Assembly (NCBI RefSeq): GCF_000226295.1
Contig: NC_016024.1
Location: forward strand, 1,409,501 to 1,473,500
Source of the DNA: Chloracidobacterium thermophilum B
Lineage (GTDB): Bacteria > Acidobacteriota > Blastocatellia > Chloracidobacteriales > Chloracidobacteriaceae
Direction: 5' to 3'
Length of the DNA stretch: 64,000 nucleotides
Part shown: positions 36,564 to 44,932 of the stretch, one piece after another
Layout of the letters: each line of letters starts with the position of its first letter
How positions within the stretch are numbered: the first letter of the stretch is position 1
Position numbers and translations under genes: made by a program
Notes under the pieces: generated by a model
Database searches by the model: none
What the model was told of the DNA's origin: nothing
The model's input: the letters and a program-made list of their open reading frames with translations, nothing else

Positions 36564-38102
36564 TTGAAAGCCATGCGAGTCGCAGCCAAGTCAACCCCGT
36601 CGGTCAACCTGGCATCCACCGCGTCCATTCCCCACAAACTGGATTTGCGTTCAGCCGTTGCTCGGCCGTCGCCATCCACACCGGTCAGCTTTGGCAAACT
36701 CAACGATCTGCAAACCCTTGGGCAGAACCTCAAGGCGCGTCTGACGCAGGCCCTGGGGCGACAGGTCACGGGTCAGCCGTCAACGGCAGTGGCCACGAGT
36801 GGCTTTTCACGGGAAGCGACCGTGACCCGCGTCAACGGCCAGGTGGTCATTGATACCGGAGACGGCGACGACCAGATTCGGGTGACACAGGATGCACGCA
36901 CGGGCGATGTGACTGTGTCGGTCAACGGCGAGTCGCGGACGTTCACCGGGAGTGATCGCAACAACCTCGTGATTCGGGCCGGGGCCGGCAATGATGTGAT
37001 TCAGGTTGACCCGGGCGTGACGGTCAACCTGCGGCTCTTCGGCGGCGATGGCGATGATGTCATCACCGGCGGCAGCGGCCACGACCGGATTGATGGCGGT
37101 GCGGGCAACGACCGCATCAACGGGGGCGCGGGCAACGACTACATCTATGGTGGCGACGGCAACGACACGCTCCAGGGTGGTGACGGCAACGACACGGTTT
37201 ATGGCGGCCGGGGCAATGACCTCATCTATGGCAATGCCGGGAATGACTACCTGGAAGGCGGCGAAGGCAACGACACCATGTACGGCGGCGACGGCAACGA
37301 TGTCGTTTCCGGCGGGCTGGGCGATGACCGGCTGTTTGGCGGCGCCGGGGACGATGCCATCTATGCCGGGCAGGGGAAAGATGACATCAGCGGCGGCAGC
37401 GGCAGTAACAAGCTGTATGTGCAGGCGGATGACACGGTGCGGACGGCTCCGCGCGGCAGCCGCAACCAGGTGGTGACGGTGGAGCTGACGGGTAATCCGG
37501 GCAGCTTGGGAGTGATTGTGCGTGGTTCGGATGAGTTCCGGCAGCGTGTGATGGACGATCTGGAAATGCTCCGCTCATCACCTGTGGGACGGCAGATGCT
37601 GGCCAGCTTTGATGCGGCGCGGCAGCGGGACCGCGTCACCGTGACGATTGAGGAAATCACCGAGGACAACGGCTTTGCTTCGCGCTCACGCGGCTCCAAT
37701 CCCTTTCTCGATCCGGCTACCGGACGCCGTGGCACGCCGACCAATGCGACCATTGGTTACAACCCGACCTTTGCGCCGACTTTTGAGTTTGCCGATGGCA
37801 CGGCTGCCTATACGCCGCCGTCTGTGGTGCTGTATCACGAAATGGCGCATGCCTATGACTACACACACGGAACCCTGCGCCCCGGCACGTACCAGGGCTT
37901 GGATACGGCCGACCGTGGGCGCGTGCCGAACCTGGAGCGGGTGGCCGTCGGTGTGCCGCTCGACCATGACAACGATCCCCGGACGCCTGAACAGCTTGAC
38001 AACGCCAACCATCCCTACGCACTGACGGAGAACGGCATCCGGGAGGAAATGAACCTCCAGTTGCGGCGGAGTTACATGCTGGCCCGGCTTTCCGGTTTCT
38101 GA
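36564..38102 (+). CDS. RTX-repeat protein with C-terminal M91 zinc metalloprotease domain
   Basis: Toxin-like architecture. After an N-terminal region of about 120 residues come 14 glycine-rich RTX nonapeptides (GGDGNDTVY type) encoded at 37041-37418, which should form a calcium-filled beta-roll. The C-terminal third carries VVLYHEMAHAYDYTHG, an HExxH zinc site of the M91 (NleD/HopH1-like) peptidase family, then EEMNLQLRRSY. There is no signal peptide, as expected for type I secretion, but no secretion genes are nearby. GGAGG at 36553 suits a TTG start at 36564; ATG 36573 is the alternative. The target is unknown: it could act on neighbouring cells or the cell's own envelope. Confidence 0.85.
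   Translation: MKAMRVAAKSTPSVNLASTASIPHKLDLRSAVARPSPSTPVSFGKLNDLQTLGQNLKARLTQALGRQVTGQPSTAVATSGFSREATVTRVNGQVVIDTGDGDDQIRVTQDARTGDVTVSVNGESRTFTGSDRNNLVIRAGAGNDVIQVDPGVTVNLRLFGGDGDDVITGGSGHDRIDGGAGNDRINGGAGNDYIYGGDGNDTLQGGDGNDTVYGGRGNDLIYGNAGNDYLEGGEGNDTMYGGDGNDVVSGGLGDDRLFGGAGDDAIYAGQGKDDISGGSGSNKLYVQADDTVRTAPRGSRNQVVTVELTGNPGSLGVIVRGSDEFRQRVMDDLEMLRSSPVGRQMLASFDAARQRDRVTVTIEEITEDNGFASRSRGSNPFLDPATGRRGTPTNATIGYNPTFAPTFEFADGTAAYTPPSVVLYHEMAHAYDYTHGTLRPGTYQGLDTADRGRVPNLERVAVGVPLDHDNDPRTPEQLDNANHPYALTENGIREEMNLQLRRSYMLARLSGF
37041..37418 (+). repeat. Fourteen tandem RTX nonapeptide-coding repeats
   Basis: A 27-bp period repeat encodes units such as GGAGNDRIN, GGDGNDTLQ and GGRGNDLIY without interruption; the last two units are degenerate (AGQGKDDIS, GGSGSNKLY). 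The spacing GGxGxDxUx is the calcium-binding consensus. Confidence 0.95.
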
Positions 38103-38139
38103 GCCGCTTTACGCTCCGGCGATACAACCGCTACTCTGG

Positions 38140-38182
38140 AAGACTCCCACCGCAGGTTTCGGTCCGGGAGTCTTTCGCTTTT
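38140..38182 (+). terminator. Intrinsic terminator after the RTX-M91 gene
   Basis: AAGACTCCC (38140-38148) pairs with GGGAGTCTT (38166-38174), and ACCG/CGGT extends the stem inside. TCGCTTTT follows. It lies 38 bases after the stop and separates this gene from the next. Confidence 0.85.
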
Positions 38183-38207
38183 GGGGACTGACGTTGAGGG
38201 CGACCTT

Positions 38208-38942
38208 ATGTGGGGACGACTGATCGGGGGGCTGGTGGTGGTGTTGTGGCTGGGTTGTTGGGGGAAAACGCCGCTGCCTTCCCAAACTCCACGCCATAAC
38301 GAAAAGAGGGCTGTCCGGGAAACCACTGCCATGGAATCGTTGTTTGTCGTGCATGTCGAGCAGGATGGGCTGCGTTGTGATCTGCGGGGGGATGTGTTGA
38401 AGGCAGGGGTTCACGACGGCATCACCTATCCGTGTGATCATCTGGTTGTGACCTACACGCTGGAAAATCGGGCTGCGGTTCCCTGCTATGTATTCAACCG
38501 GGGACACTCAAATGCACGTTCAACGCTGGGCTACGTTGAACAGCGCCCCGATGGAGTGGTGGAGCTGAGCCAGAAAGCCTGTCTGCCGCCGCCGGACTGT
38601 CCGCCGACCTATGCGCCGGTGTTGCCGCGCGTTTCGGTGCTCAAGCCGGGTGAACGGCAGACCGAAAGCGTTTATTTCGAGCTGCCGCTCAAGGCGCACA
38701 CACCGTTTGATTTCTGCTTTTCGGAATCAGAAATGGCGCCGCTCACCGGGTCACAGATGGAGTTCCGGCTGGGCTACCTCCGGGCGGACGAAGCCGGTGG
38801 AGAGGAGGGCGTGCCGATGCCGGCACAGGTACGGGAAAACGACACGCTGCCGGCGGCGTTGTCCCGGAGGCAGCGTTTTTTGTCGAGCGGGGTACAGGCG
38901 CTTCCGCCTGGGGCGGTGCGCCCGGTTGCGCCCTGGTCTTAG
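38208..38942 (+). CDS. Predicted lipoprotein of unknown function
   Basis: The ATG at 38208 gives a signal peptide GGLVVVLWLGCWG with a lipobox Cys near residue 17. An earlier in-frame TTG (38181) lies inside the terminator and is unlikely. The mature protein (about 225 residues) is beta-rich, with VVHVEQDGLRCDLRGDVLKA, VVTYTLENRAAVPCYVFN and VSVLKPGERQTESVYFELP, reminiscent of an immunoglobulin-like fold. It contains four or five Cys in the mature part that could form disulfides. I do not recognise a family. Its last bases overlap the CHAT remnant on the other strand. Confidence 0.7.
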   Translation: MWGRLIGGLVVVLWLGCWGKTPLPSQTPRHNEKRAVRETTAMESLFVVHVEQDGLRCDLRGDVLKAGVHDGITYPCDHLVVTYTLENRAAVPCYVFNRGHSNARSTLGYVEQRPDGVVELSQKACLPPPDCPPTYAPVLPRVSVLKPGERQTESVYFELPLKAHTPFDFCFSESEMAPLTGSQMEFRLGYLRADEAGGEEGVPMPAQVRENDTLPAALSRRQRFLSSGVQALPPGAVRPVAPWS

Positions 38943-39079
38943 CCCTGCAGGAAAAAACCGCTTTGGCCGGTTGTCAGCAGCGCAGGTTGCGCCTGGCGCA
39001 GGGCTTCACCGCGTGGCGCGCCGCGCTGGAGACAGGCATAAAAGTCCTGCATCAGCGTCGAGAGATTTCTTTGGGAAAT
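38942..39079 (-). pseudogene. CHAT-domain C-terminal remnant
   Basis: The minus strand encodes NLSTLMQDFYACLQRGAPRG then EALRQAQPALL before a stop. This matches the C-terminal helix of CHAT peptidases and aligns with STARLMTHFYRALLRDKRP followed by AALRQAQLDM of the gene at 41.1 kb. Nothing else of a CHAT domain lies upstream, because the sensor kinase ends at 39084. It is therefore a fragment left by deletion or by a duplication that brought in the kinase. Confidence 0.65.
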
Positions 39080-39083
39080 GGCG

Positions 39084-41093
39084 TCAGACGCCGGCCGGTT
39101 GCGCCGGGCGCGGTTCGCCGACCAGTCGCCCGGTGGACTGGGGCGTGCCGGGCTGCGGTTGGGGGGAAACGGCCGGCAGCAGAATGGTGAAGCAGGTGCC
39201 GACGCCAACCTGGCTGGTGCAGCGCAGGCTGCCGTGGTGGGCCTCGACAATCCGGCGGCAGATTTCCAGCCCCAGACCCGTGCCGTGTTCGCCTTTGGTG
39301 GTGAAGAACGGCTCCCAGATACGCGGCAGGAGGTCAGGTGGGATGCCATGCCCGTTGTCAGTGACGTGAATGGTCGCCATGCCCTGTTCCAGCCCAAGGG
39401 TGATGTCTATGGCGCCGCTGCCGGGCGGCGTGGCATCCACGGCGTTACGGATGAGGTTGATGAGGACCTGCTCGATCTTGGCCTCGTTGACGACGGCGTG
39501 TGGGTCGGCCTGCACCTGGAACGTGGCGGTGCGCTGTTTGAGTTCGGTATCCACGCAGATGAGCGACAAAAGCCGTTCGAGCATGGGGCGGAGGGCGCGG
39601 TGCTCGAAGGCATACTGGGCCGGGGCATTGCGGGCAAAGAGCCGGATTTCCTCGACCAACTCCAGGGCCCGGCGCTGCCCGTGCAGGGCAAGGTCAGTCA
39701 GCCGCAGCACGTCCGGGTCATGGGGGTACTTCAGTCGGATGAGTTCGACGCCGCTGATGAGGGCGAGCCGGTTGCGCAGTTCGTGGGAAATCGAGGCGCA
39801 CATCTTGTCCATCGTCGCCAGCCGGTCAGCCTGCACGAGCAGGTCCTGGGTGGCGCGGAGTTCGCAGATGAGATGGAGGTTGTCCAGCATCAACCCGGCC
39901 GTACGGGCCGTGGCCATGACGAATTCCAGGTCTTCACTTTCAAAGGCGCCCGGATGGTGTTCGTTGGAAAAGTAGCCTACCCCCCAGAAGTGCTTTCCCG
40001 AAGCAATGGGGACGGCGAGAATGGCGCGGGTGCTTGTCAGGGCCAGGCTCTGGGTGGTGGCAAAGCGCTCGTCGGACCGCACATCGCTGCTCAGGCAGCC
40101 GACCCGGTCGCGCTGTACCCGGGCCAGGATACTCCGGCTCGGACGCCCCTGCCCGTGTGTTCCGGCGACTTCGAGTTGCTGGGTCCGGCGGTTGCCAACC
40201 AGAACGATGCCGTAATCGAGCGGCAGAGCGGCAAAGAGCGCTGTCAGCCAGGCTTCGGCCAGCGCCGGCACACTGGACTGGGCCATGAGCTGATGGGTGA
40301 TGTCACAGAGGCTGGTCAGCCGCCGCAGCATCCTGGCATTGAGGTTGGCGGCGGTCGCCATGAGTTCCGGGTTGAGAAAGCGCGTCTGGCGCTCGTCCAG
40401 CACCAGCGTCGTATCCGGGGCGGTTTCTTCGGTCAGGGCCTCATCGGTGCCGAAAACCGTCTTGGGCTGACAGGCACTGACGAATCTGAGCCGCGCGGCC
40501 GCCGGGCGGGAGACGACGATGGTGTCGCCACTGTTGAGAGTAACTTCGCGGATGGATTGCCCGTTGACGAACGTGCCGCCAATGCTGTTGAGGTCGCGTA
40601 TCTGGTAACTGCCGTCGGGCTGGTGGATGATCTCGGCATGGTAGCGGGAAACGCTCGCGCTTTTGAGCATGAGGCTGCAATCGGCATTGCGCCCGATGGT
40701 GAACCTGCCTTCGCCCAGCACAAGACGCTGCACCTGTCCCTGCTCCGGGTAGGACAGCAGCAAAGGGGTCAGCGCGGGTTGGGTCAGGTAGAGCAGGCGG
40801 ATGCCGCCGACTTTGCCCAGCGTGATCTCGTCCCCGTCGGCCAGGGTGGCTTCGGACACCGGCTCGCCGTTGACCAGCGTGCCGCCACTGCTGTGGAGGT
40901 CGCGGAGCAGAATGTCGCCGGTATCCGGGCGGATGATTTCCGCGTGGTGGCGGGAGACGGCCGCATGCCGCAGCGGCAGGTGATGGCTGCTGTGCCGCCC
41001 TATGGTGAAGGGAAAGCGGGTGACTTCAACGGGATATGGCGGCAGGTCAGTGTTGAGAACCCAGAGCAGAGGGACAGGGGTGGGAGCGGCCAT
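39084..41093 (-). CDS. Soluble sensor histidine kinase with two FHA domains and a GAF domain
   Basis: Two tandem FHA domains open the protein: FTIGRHSSHHLPL, VSRHHAEI and GGTLVNGEP (about 25-85), then FTIGRNADCSLML, VSRYHAEI and GGTFVNGQS (about 125-190). FHA domains bind phospho-threonine. A GAF domain follows (about 255-410; AILAVPIASGKHFWGVGYF), then the HisKA box ASISHELRNRLALISGVELI and a HATPase domain (NLIRNAVDATPPG, DNGHGIPPDLLPRIWEPFF, GTGLGLEICRRI). No membrane segment is present, so input likely comes from Ser/Thr kinases. It lies 44 bases downstream of the broken TPR-CHAT gene on the same strand. Confidence 0.93.
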   Translation of the reverse strand: MAAPTPVPLLWVLNTDLPPYPVEVTRFPFTIGRHSSHHLPLRHAAVSRHHAEIIRPDTGDILLRDLHSSGGTLVNGEPVSEATLADGDEITLGKVGGIRLLYLTQPALTPLLLSYPEQGQVQRLVLGEGRFTIGRNADCSLMLKSASVSRYHAEIIHQPDGSYQIRDLNSIGGTFVNGQSIREVTLNSGDTIVVSRPAAARLRFVSACQPKTVFGTDEALTEETAPDTTLVLDERQTRFLNPELMATAANLNARMLRRLTSLCDITHQLMAQSSVPALAEAWLTALFAALPLDYGIVLVGNRRTQQLEVAGTHGQGRPSRSILARVQRDRVGCLSSDVRSDERFATTQSLALTSTRAILAVPIASGKHFWGVGYFSNEHHPGAFESEDLEFVMATARTAGLMLDNLHLICELRATQDLLVQADRLATMDKMCASISHELRNRLALISGVELIRLKYPHDPDVLRLTDLALHGQRRALELVEEIRLFARNAPAQYAFEHRALRPMLERLLSLICVDTELKQRTATFQVQADPHAVVNEAKIEQVLINLIRNAVDATPPGSGAIDITLGLEQGMATIHVTDNGHGIPPDLLPRIWEPFFTTKGEHGTGLGLEICRRIVEAHHGSLRCTSQVGVGTCFTILLPAVSPQPQPGTPQSTGRLVGEPRPAQPAGV

Positions 41094-41137
41094 GCGCGTT
41101 TTCCTCCAGGTGTGCCGTCAGGTGTGCCGTGGGATGT

Positions 41138-43076
41138 TCAATCTGAGTTGGCGGGCGACCACTGACCGTGAACCTGAAAAGGGGCCCAGAAAAAGGGGTG
41201 GCGGTACCGGGATTCGCGTCGCATGTCCAGTTGCGCCTGGCGCAGGGCCGCGGCCGGGGGACGTTTGTCCCGAAGCAGGGCGCGATAGAAGTGGGTCATC
41301 AGCCGCGCCGTGGACTGGTCGCTGATGCTCCACAGGCTGACGACAATCTGGGACGCGCCGGCATACATGAAGCCACGGGTCAGCCCGACCAGCCCTTCGC
41401 CGCGGACAAACGTGCCCAGTCCGGTTTTGCAGGCGCTCAGGACGACGAGTTCGGCGGACAGTTGCAGGTTGAAGATGTCCGGCAGCCCGACGATGCCTTC
41501 GCGCGGTTGCCCCGTGGCATCAAACCGTGACACCAGAAGGCTGGATAGTTCCGGGCGCTCGTTGTCCACCAGGCCGTGGGAGGCAATGTGGAGGAGGCGG
41601 TATCGGGGCAGGTCGCCGGTGAGAAAGTTCTCGCGGTTGGCCGCGAAGTCCGTCATGGACAGGCGTCTGGATTTGGGCACCAGGGCGAGGATGGCATCGG
41701 CTTCGCGGCGGGTGCCGGGCAGGCGGGGAATGGTCGAGGATGTTGGCTTCGCTCGTCCGGTCGCCGACGGCCTGGAAAAGGGCGAGGGCCTGTTCGTAGT
41801 GGGTTTGTGCGGTGGCCGGTTGTCCAAGCTGGTTGAAGGTGACGGCCAGGGAGGCGAGGGTGACGCCTTCACCGCGTTTGTCGCCGGTTTCGCGGCGGAG
41901 GGGAAGAGCTTCTTCGAGGGCGAGGCGGGCCGGTTCCGTCCGTCCGGCTTTGTAGTGGATGCACGCCAGGTTGGTGAGGGCCACGGCGAGGGAGCGCCGG
42001 TCGTTGCGCTGGCGGTAGAGGCTGGTGGCCCGTTCAAGGCGTTCCTGGGCGCGCGGCAGCAGGCCGAGGGATTCATAGACGAGTCCCTGGTTGTTGAGGG
42101 CGTCGGCTTCGATTTCGGGTTCCGAAATCTGGCGGGCCAGGTCAACGGCCTGCTCCAGCAGGTCAAGGGCTTCCTGCTTTTCGCCCAGGATGTTGAGCGT
42201 ATAGCCCAGATTGGTGCGCAGGACGCTGCCGCTCTTGTGATCCCGCAGGGTATCGGCCTGGGCGACGGCCTGCCGGTAGTAGTCCACGGCGCGGCGTTTT
42301 TCGCCGGCATGGTCGTAGGCGCGCGCCAGGTTGTTGAAAAGCTGCATGAGTCCGGCCGGTTCGCCGCCGGCGCGGCGCAGGGGGAAGGCGCGGTCGTAGC
42401 ATTCGATGGCCCGCTGGGTCTGTCCCAGGTTGTCATAGATGAGTCCGAGGGTGACGAGGGTTTCGGCCTCGCCGTCGGTGTCGTTGGCCGCCTGGTAAGC
42501 GTTCAGGGCCTCGTGAAGTTGTGTGACCGCCATTTCCAAGTCGGATTTGGTGTTCTTCCGGCGGGTCTGCTGGGCGGACTGGAAGGTTTCAAAGGCGGTG
42601 AAACGTTGCCGGTCCACGGCGGTGGCCGGGCGGTGGGTGGTGAGGTGGACGAAGAACGCCCCGGCCTGGCGTTCATGGTTGGTAATGGTGATGCGGCAGG
42701 TGGTAGCTGTGTTGGCCAGCAGGAGGACGGGACGGGTGCGGGAGCGTCCATCCCAGCCGGCCACCCGTTCCAGGCGGCGGCCGTCATCGCCGGCGACGGC
42801 GACGTGTAACTCCACACCGACCTGTCCGACCATGACGACGGCAAACTCGCCGGCGGCGAGCGACACCTGGTAGTGACGGGTTTCTCCACTGGCGAGGTTG
42901 CCCTCGATGACCTGGCCGCGGAGCAGCGCCGTGGCTTCAGGGGGGACCGGGGCTGCCGGTGGGGTGGCCGGTGGTTCAGTGGTCGGGCGCTTGGGCGGAG
43001 CCTGGCCAGGGCTGACCAGAGGCCATGCCAGGCATCCCAGCAGGCAGGCAATGAGCAGGCTGGATGAAACGCGCAT
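41138..43076 (-). pseudogene. TPR-CHAT protein gene broken by deletion and frameshift
   Basis: One minus-strand frame (from 43076) encodes a signal peptide (LLIACLLGCLAWPLV), an Ig-like beta domain (RHYQVSLAAGEFAVVMVGQ) and many TPR repeats up to GDRTSEANILD. A different frame then continues at about 41730 with PRLPGTRREADAILALVP and the catalytic half of a CHAT (caspase-like) domain. That half keeps the His motif LLHIASHGLVDNERPELS and the Cys motif VVLSACKTGLG. The normal N-terminal half of CHAT is absent between the two parts. A deletion plus frameshift is therefore the simplest reading, giving a truncated TPR protein. A sequencing error alone would not explain the missing segment. Confidence 0.75.
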
Positions 43077-43273
43077 GGCGGTTCCTCAGCAGGCAGCAAG
43101 GGGATGGTATCTGGTGATGGAACGCGATGAATCAGGACAAATCGTATCATGGCGGCGGTGTGGGCGCGGGAAACGTGGGTGTGTGTTTCGTTTTTGGGGC
43201 AGGTGCGATACAGTGACGCCGCCTGTGCGGTTCCTCACCATTTCATCTTTCCTGGCTTGCGGCTGACCTTCCC

Positions 43274-44932
43274 ATGAGTTCGTTCAATGCGTTACCCCAG
43301 CTTGGCTCGGCTGCCATTCGTGAAGCCTATCCCCGCACCTATGCTGCGTTTTGCGGTATGCCGGAAGGGGAAGTCTGGTTTGAGCGACTGGTCGAGCTGG
43401 ACCTTCACCGGCATCGCCTGCTGGCGACGCCCCAGCCCATGGTCGTGTTTGGCGCGGCTTCCGGGCCGCAGCCGGCAGTGGCTGAGACCTTTGATGTCAT
43501 TGTGGCCGGCGGCTGTTTTGGCCTGATTGTTGGTGCGACGCTGGCGGCGCACTATGGCTGGCGGGTGCTCGTGTTTGACCGGCACCGGGTGGGGAGAACC
43601 CATCGGGACTGGAACATTTCACGGGGTGAACTGCAACGGCTGAACGAGGCCGGGTTGTTTACGCCGTCCGAGATGGAAGCCTTCATCACGGCCGAGTATG
43701 ACGGCGGGTTCGTCAAGTTCCATGCAGAAGGCTGCCCGATTGCGGCCGCGCCGCTGTGGTTTGACGACGTATTGACGCTGGCAGTGTCGTCGGACCGGCT
43801 GCTGGCGCAGTGCCGGCAGAAGTTGCTGGCGGCTGGCGGCAGCCGGTGTCTGGACCAGGCGACGCTGGAGCAGGTGCAGGTTGAGGCAGAGGGCGTGACC
43901 GTCGTCGTCCGGCAGGTTGAAGCGGGCCGGCTGGCGTTTCGGGGGCAGTTGTTCATTGACACGATGGGAACGCTGTCGCCGATTGCCCGGCAGCTCAACC
44001 CACGGGAGACGGTGAGCTATCTGTGTCCGACGGTCGGGACGATTGCCACGGGCTTTGCGACCGGTTCGGCGGCGGATGAAGTCAATGCGCGGGTCGGGGA
44101 AATTCTGGTAACGACCGGGCATGCGCAGGACGGGCGGCAGTTGCTGTGGGAAGGGTTTGCCGGGCAGGACGGGGAGTTTACGACCTACCTGTTTCACTAC
44201 GCGCCGGTGGCAGACATCGGGCGGCTGTCGTTGCTGGCGTTGTTTGAGACGTACTTTGAGACGTTGCCGCAGTACAAGCGGCCCGGAGCGGGGTTTGCCT
44301 TCCGGCGGCCGGTGTTCGGGTACATTCCGGGGCTGCACCACGTGGGTCTGGGGCCGCAGAAGCGGACGGCGGCGCACCGGGTGTTGCTGCTGGGGGATGC
44401 GGCATCGTTGAATTCGCCGTTGACGTTTTGCGGTTTTGGTTCGCTGGTGCGGAACCTGCGGCGGATCACGCATCTGATTGACTTGGCGCTCAAGGGGCAG
44501 CATCTGGATGAGGCGTCGTTGCGGCTCATCAACGCCTACGAGCCGGGCGTGGCGATTATGGCGGCGTTTACGCGCTACATGGTGGCCGATGAGGGCGAGG
44601 ACCCGAAGGCCGTCAACGAGTTGCTCAACATCGTCATGGAGGCGCTGCATCAGTTGCCGCCGTCGGTACGGACGGGACTGTTCCAGGACCGGATGGCGTG
44701 GGGGGATTTTGTGAAGCTGATGTTGCAGATGCAGAAGCTGCATCCGAACATCTGGGAAGCCGTACCGCGCAAGTTGGGGATGGTCTATACGTCGGCCTGG
44801 GTGCTGAACTTCGTGGAGTTTTCTGCCTTTGCCCTGCAGAAGGAGTTGGCCGGGGTGATGGGGCAGCTTGGGCGCGGATTGCGGGAGGATTTTTACAACT
44901 ACGCCAACTATTACCGTTATGCCCTGGCATGA
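43274..44932 (+). CDS. cruA: CruA/CruP-family lycopene cyclase-like flavoprotein
   Basis: FAD-dependent enzyme resembling the CruA-type lycopene cyclases of green sulfur bacteria and cyanobacteria. The FAD-binding fold is FDVIVAGGCFGLIVGATLAA followed by RVLVFDRHRVGRTHRDWNIS; DWNISRGELQRL is a hallmark of CruA/CruP. The C-terminal FAD region is VLLLGDAASLNSPLTFCGFG. Length (552) fits the family. It likely cyclises lycopene for carotenoids; CruP-like function is the alternative. crtB lies about 10 kb away on the other strand. The downstream peptide-binding gene overlaps its end by 14 bases, with no obvious functional link. Confidence 0.8.
   Translation: MSSFNALPQLGSAAIREAYPRTYAAFCGMPEGEVWFERLVELDLHRHRLLATPQPMVVFGAASGPQPAVAETFDVIVAGGCFGLIVGATLAAHYGWRVLVFDRHRVGRTHRDWNISRGELQRLNEAGLFTPSEMEAFITAEYDGGFVKFHAEGCPIAAAPLWFDDVLTLAVSSDRLLAQCRQKLLAAGGSRCLDQATLEQVQVEAEGVTVVVRQVEAGRLAFRGQLFIDTMGTLSPIARQLNPRETVSYLCPTVGTIATGFATGSAADEVNARVGEILVTTGHAQDGRQLLWEGFAGQDGEFTTYLFHYAPVADIGRLSLLALFETYFETLPQYKRPGAGFAFRRPVFGYIPGLHHVGLGPQKRTAAHRVLLLGDAASLNSPLTFCGFGSLVRNLRRITHLIDLALKGQHLDEASLRLINAYEPGVAIMAAFTRYMVADEGEDPKAVNELLNIVMEALHQLPPSVRTGLFQDRMAWGDFVKLMLQMQKLHPNIWEAVPRKLGMVYTSAWVLNFVEFSAFALQKELAGVMGQLGRGLREDFYNYANYYRYALA

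Noticed and set aside
39078..41165. 695-codon plus-strand frame opposite the FHA kinase
   Set aside because: It is an antisense shadow of a high-GC gene whose minus-strand product has clear FHA, GAF and kinase motifs.
41138..43076. Programmed frameshift joining TPR and CHAT parts
   Set aside because: No slippery heptamer or pseudoknot is evident at the junction, and half of the CHAT domain is missing, which a frameshift alone cannot explain.
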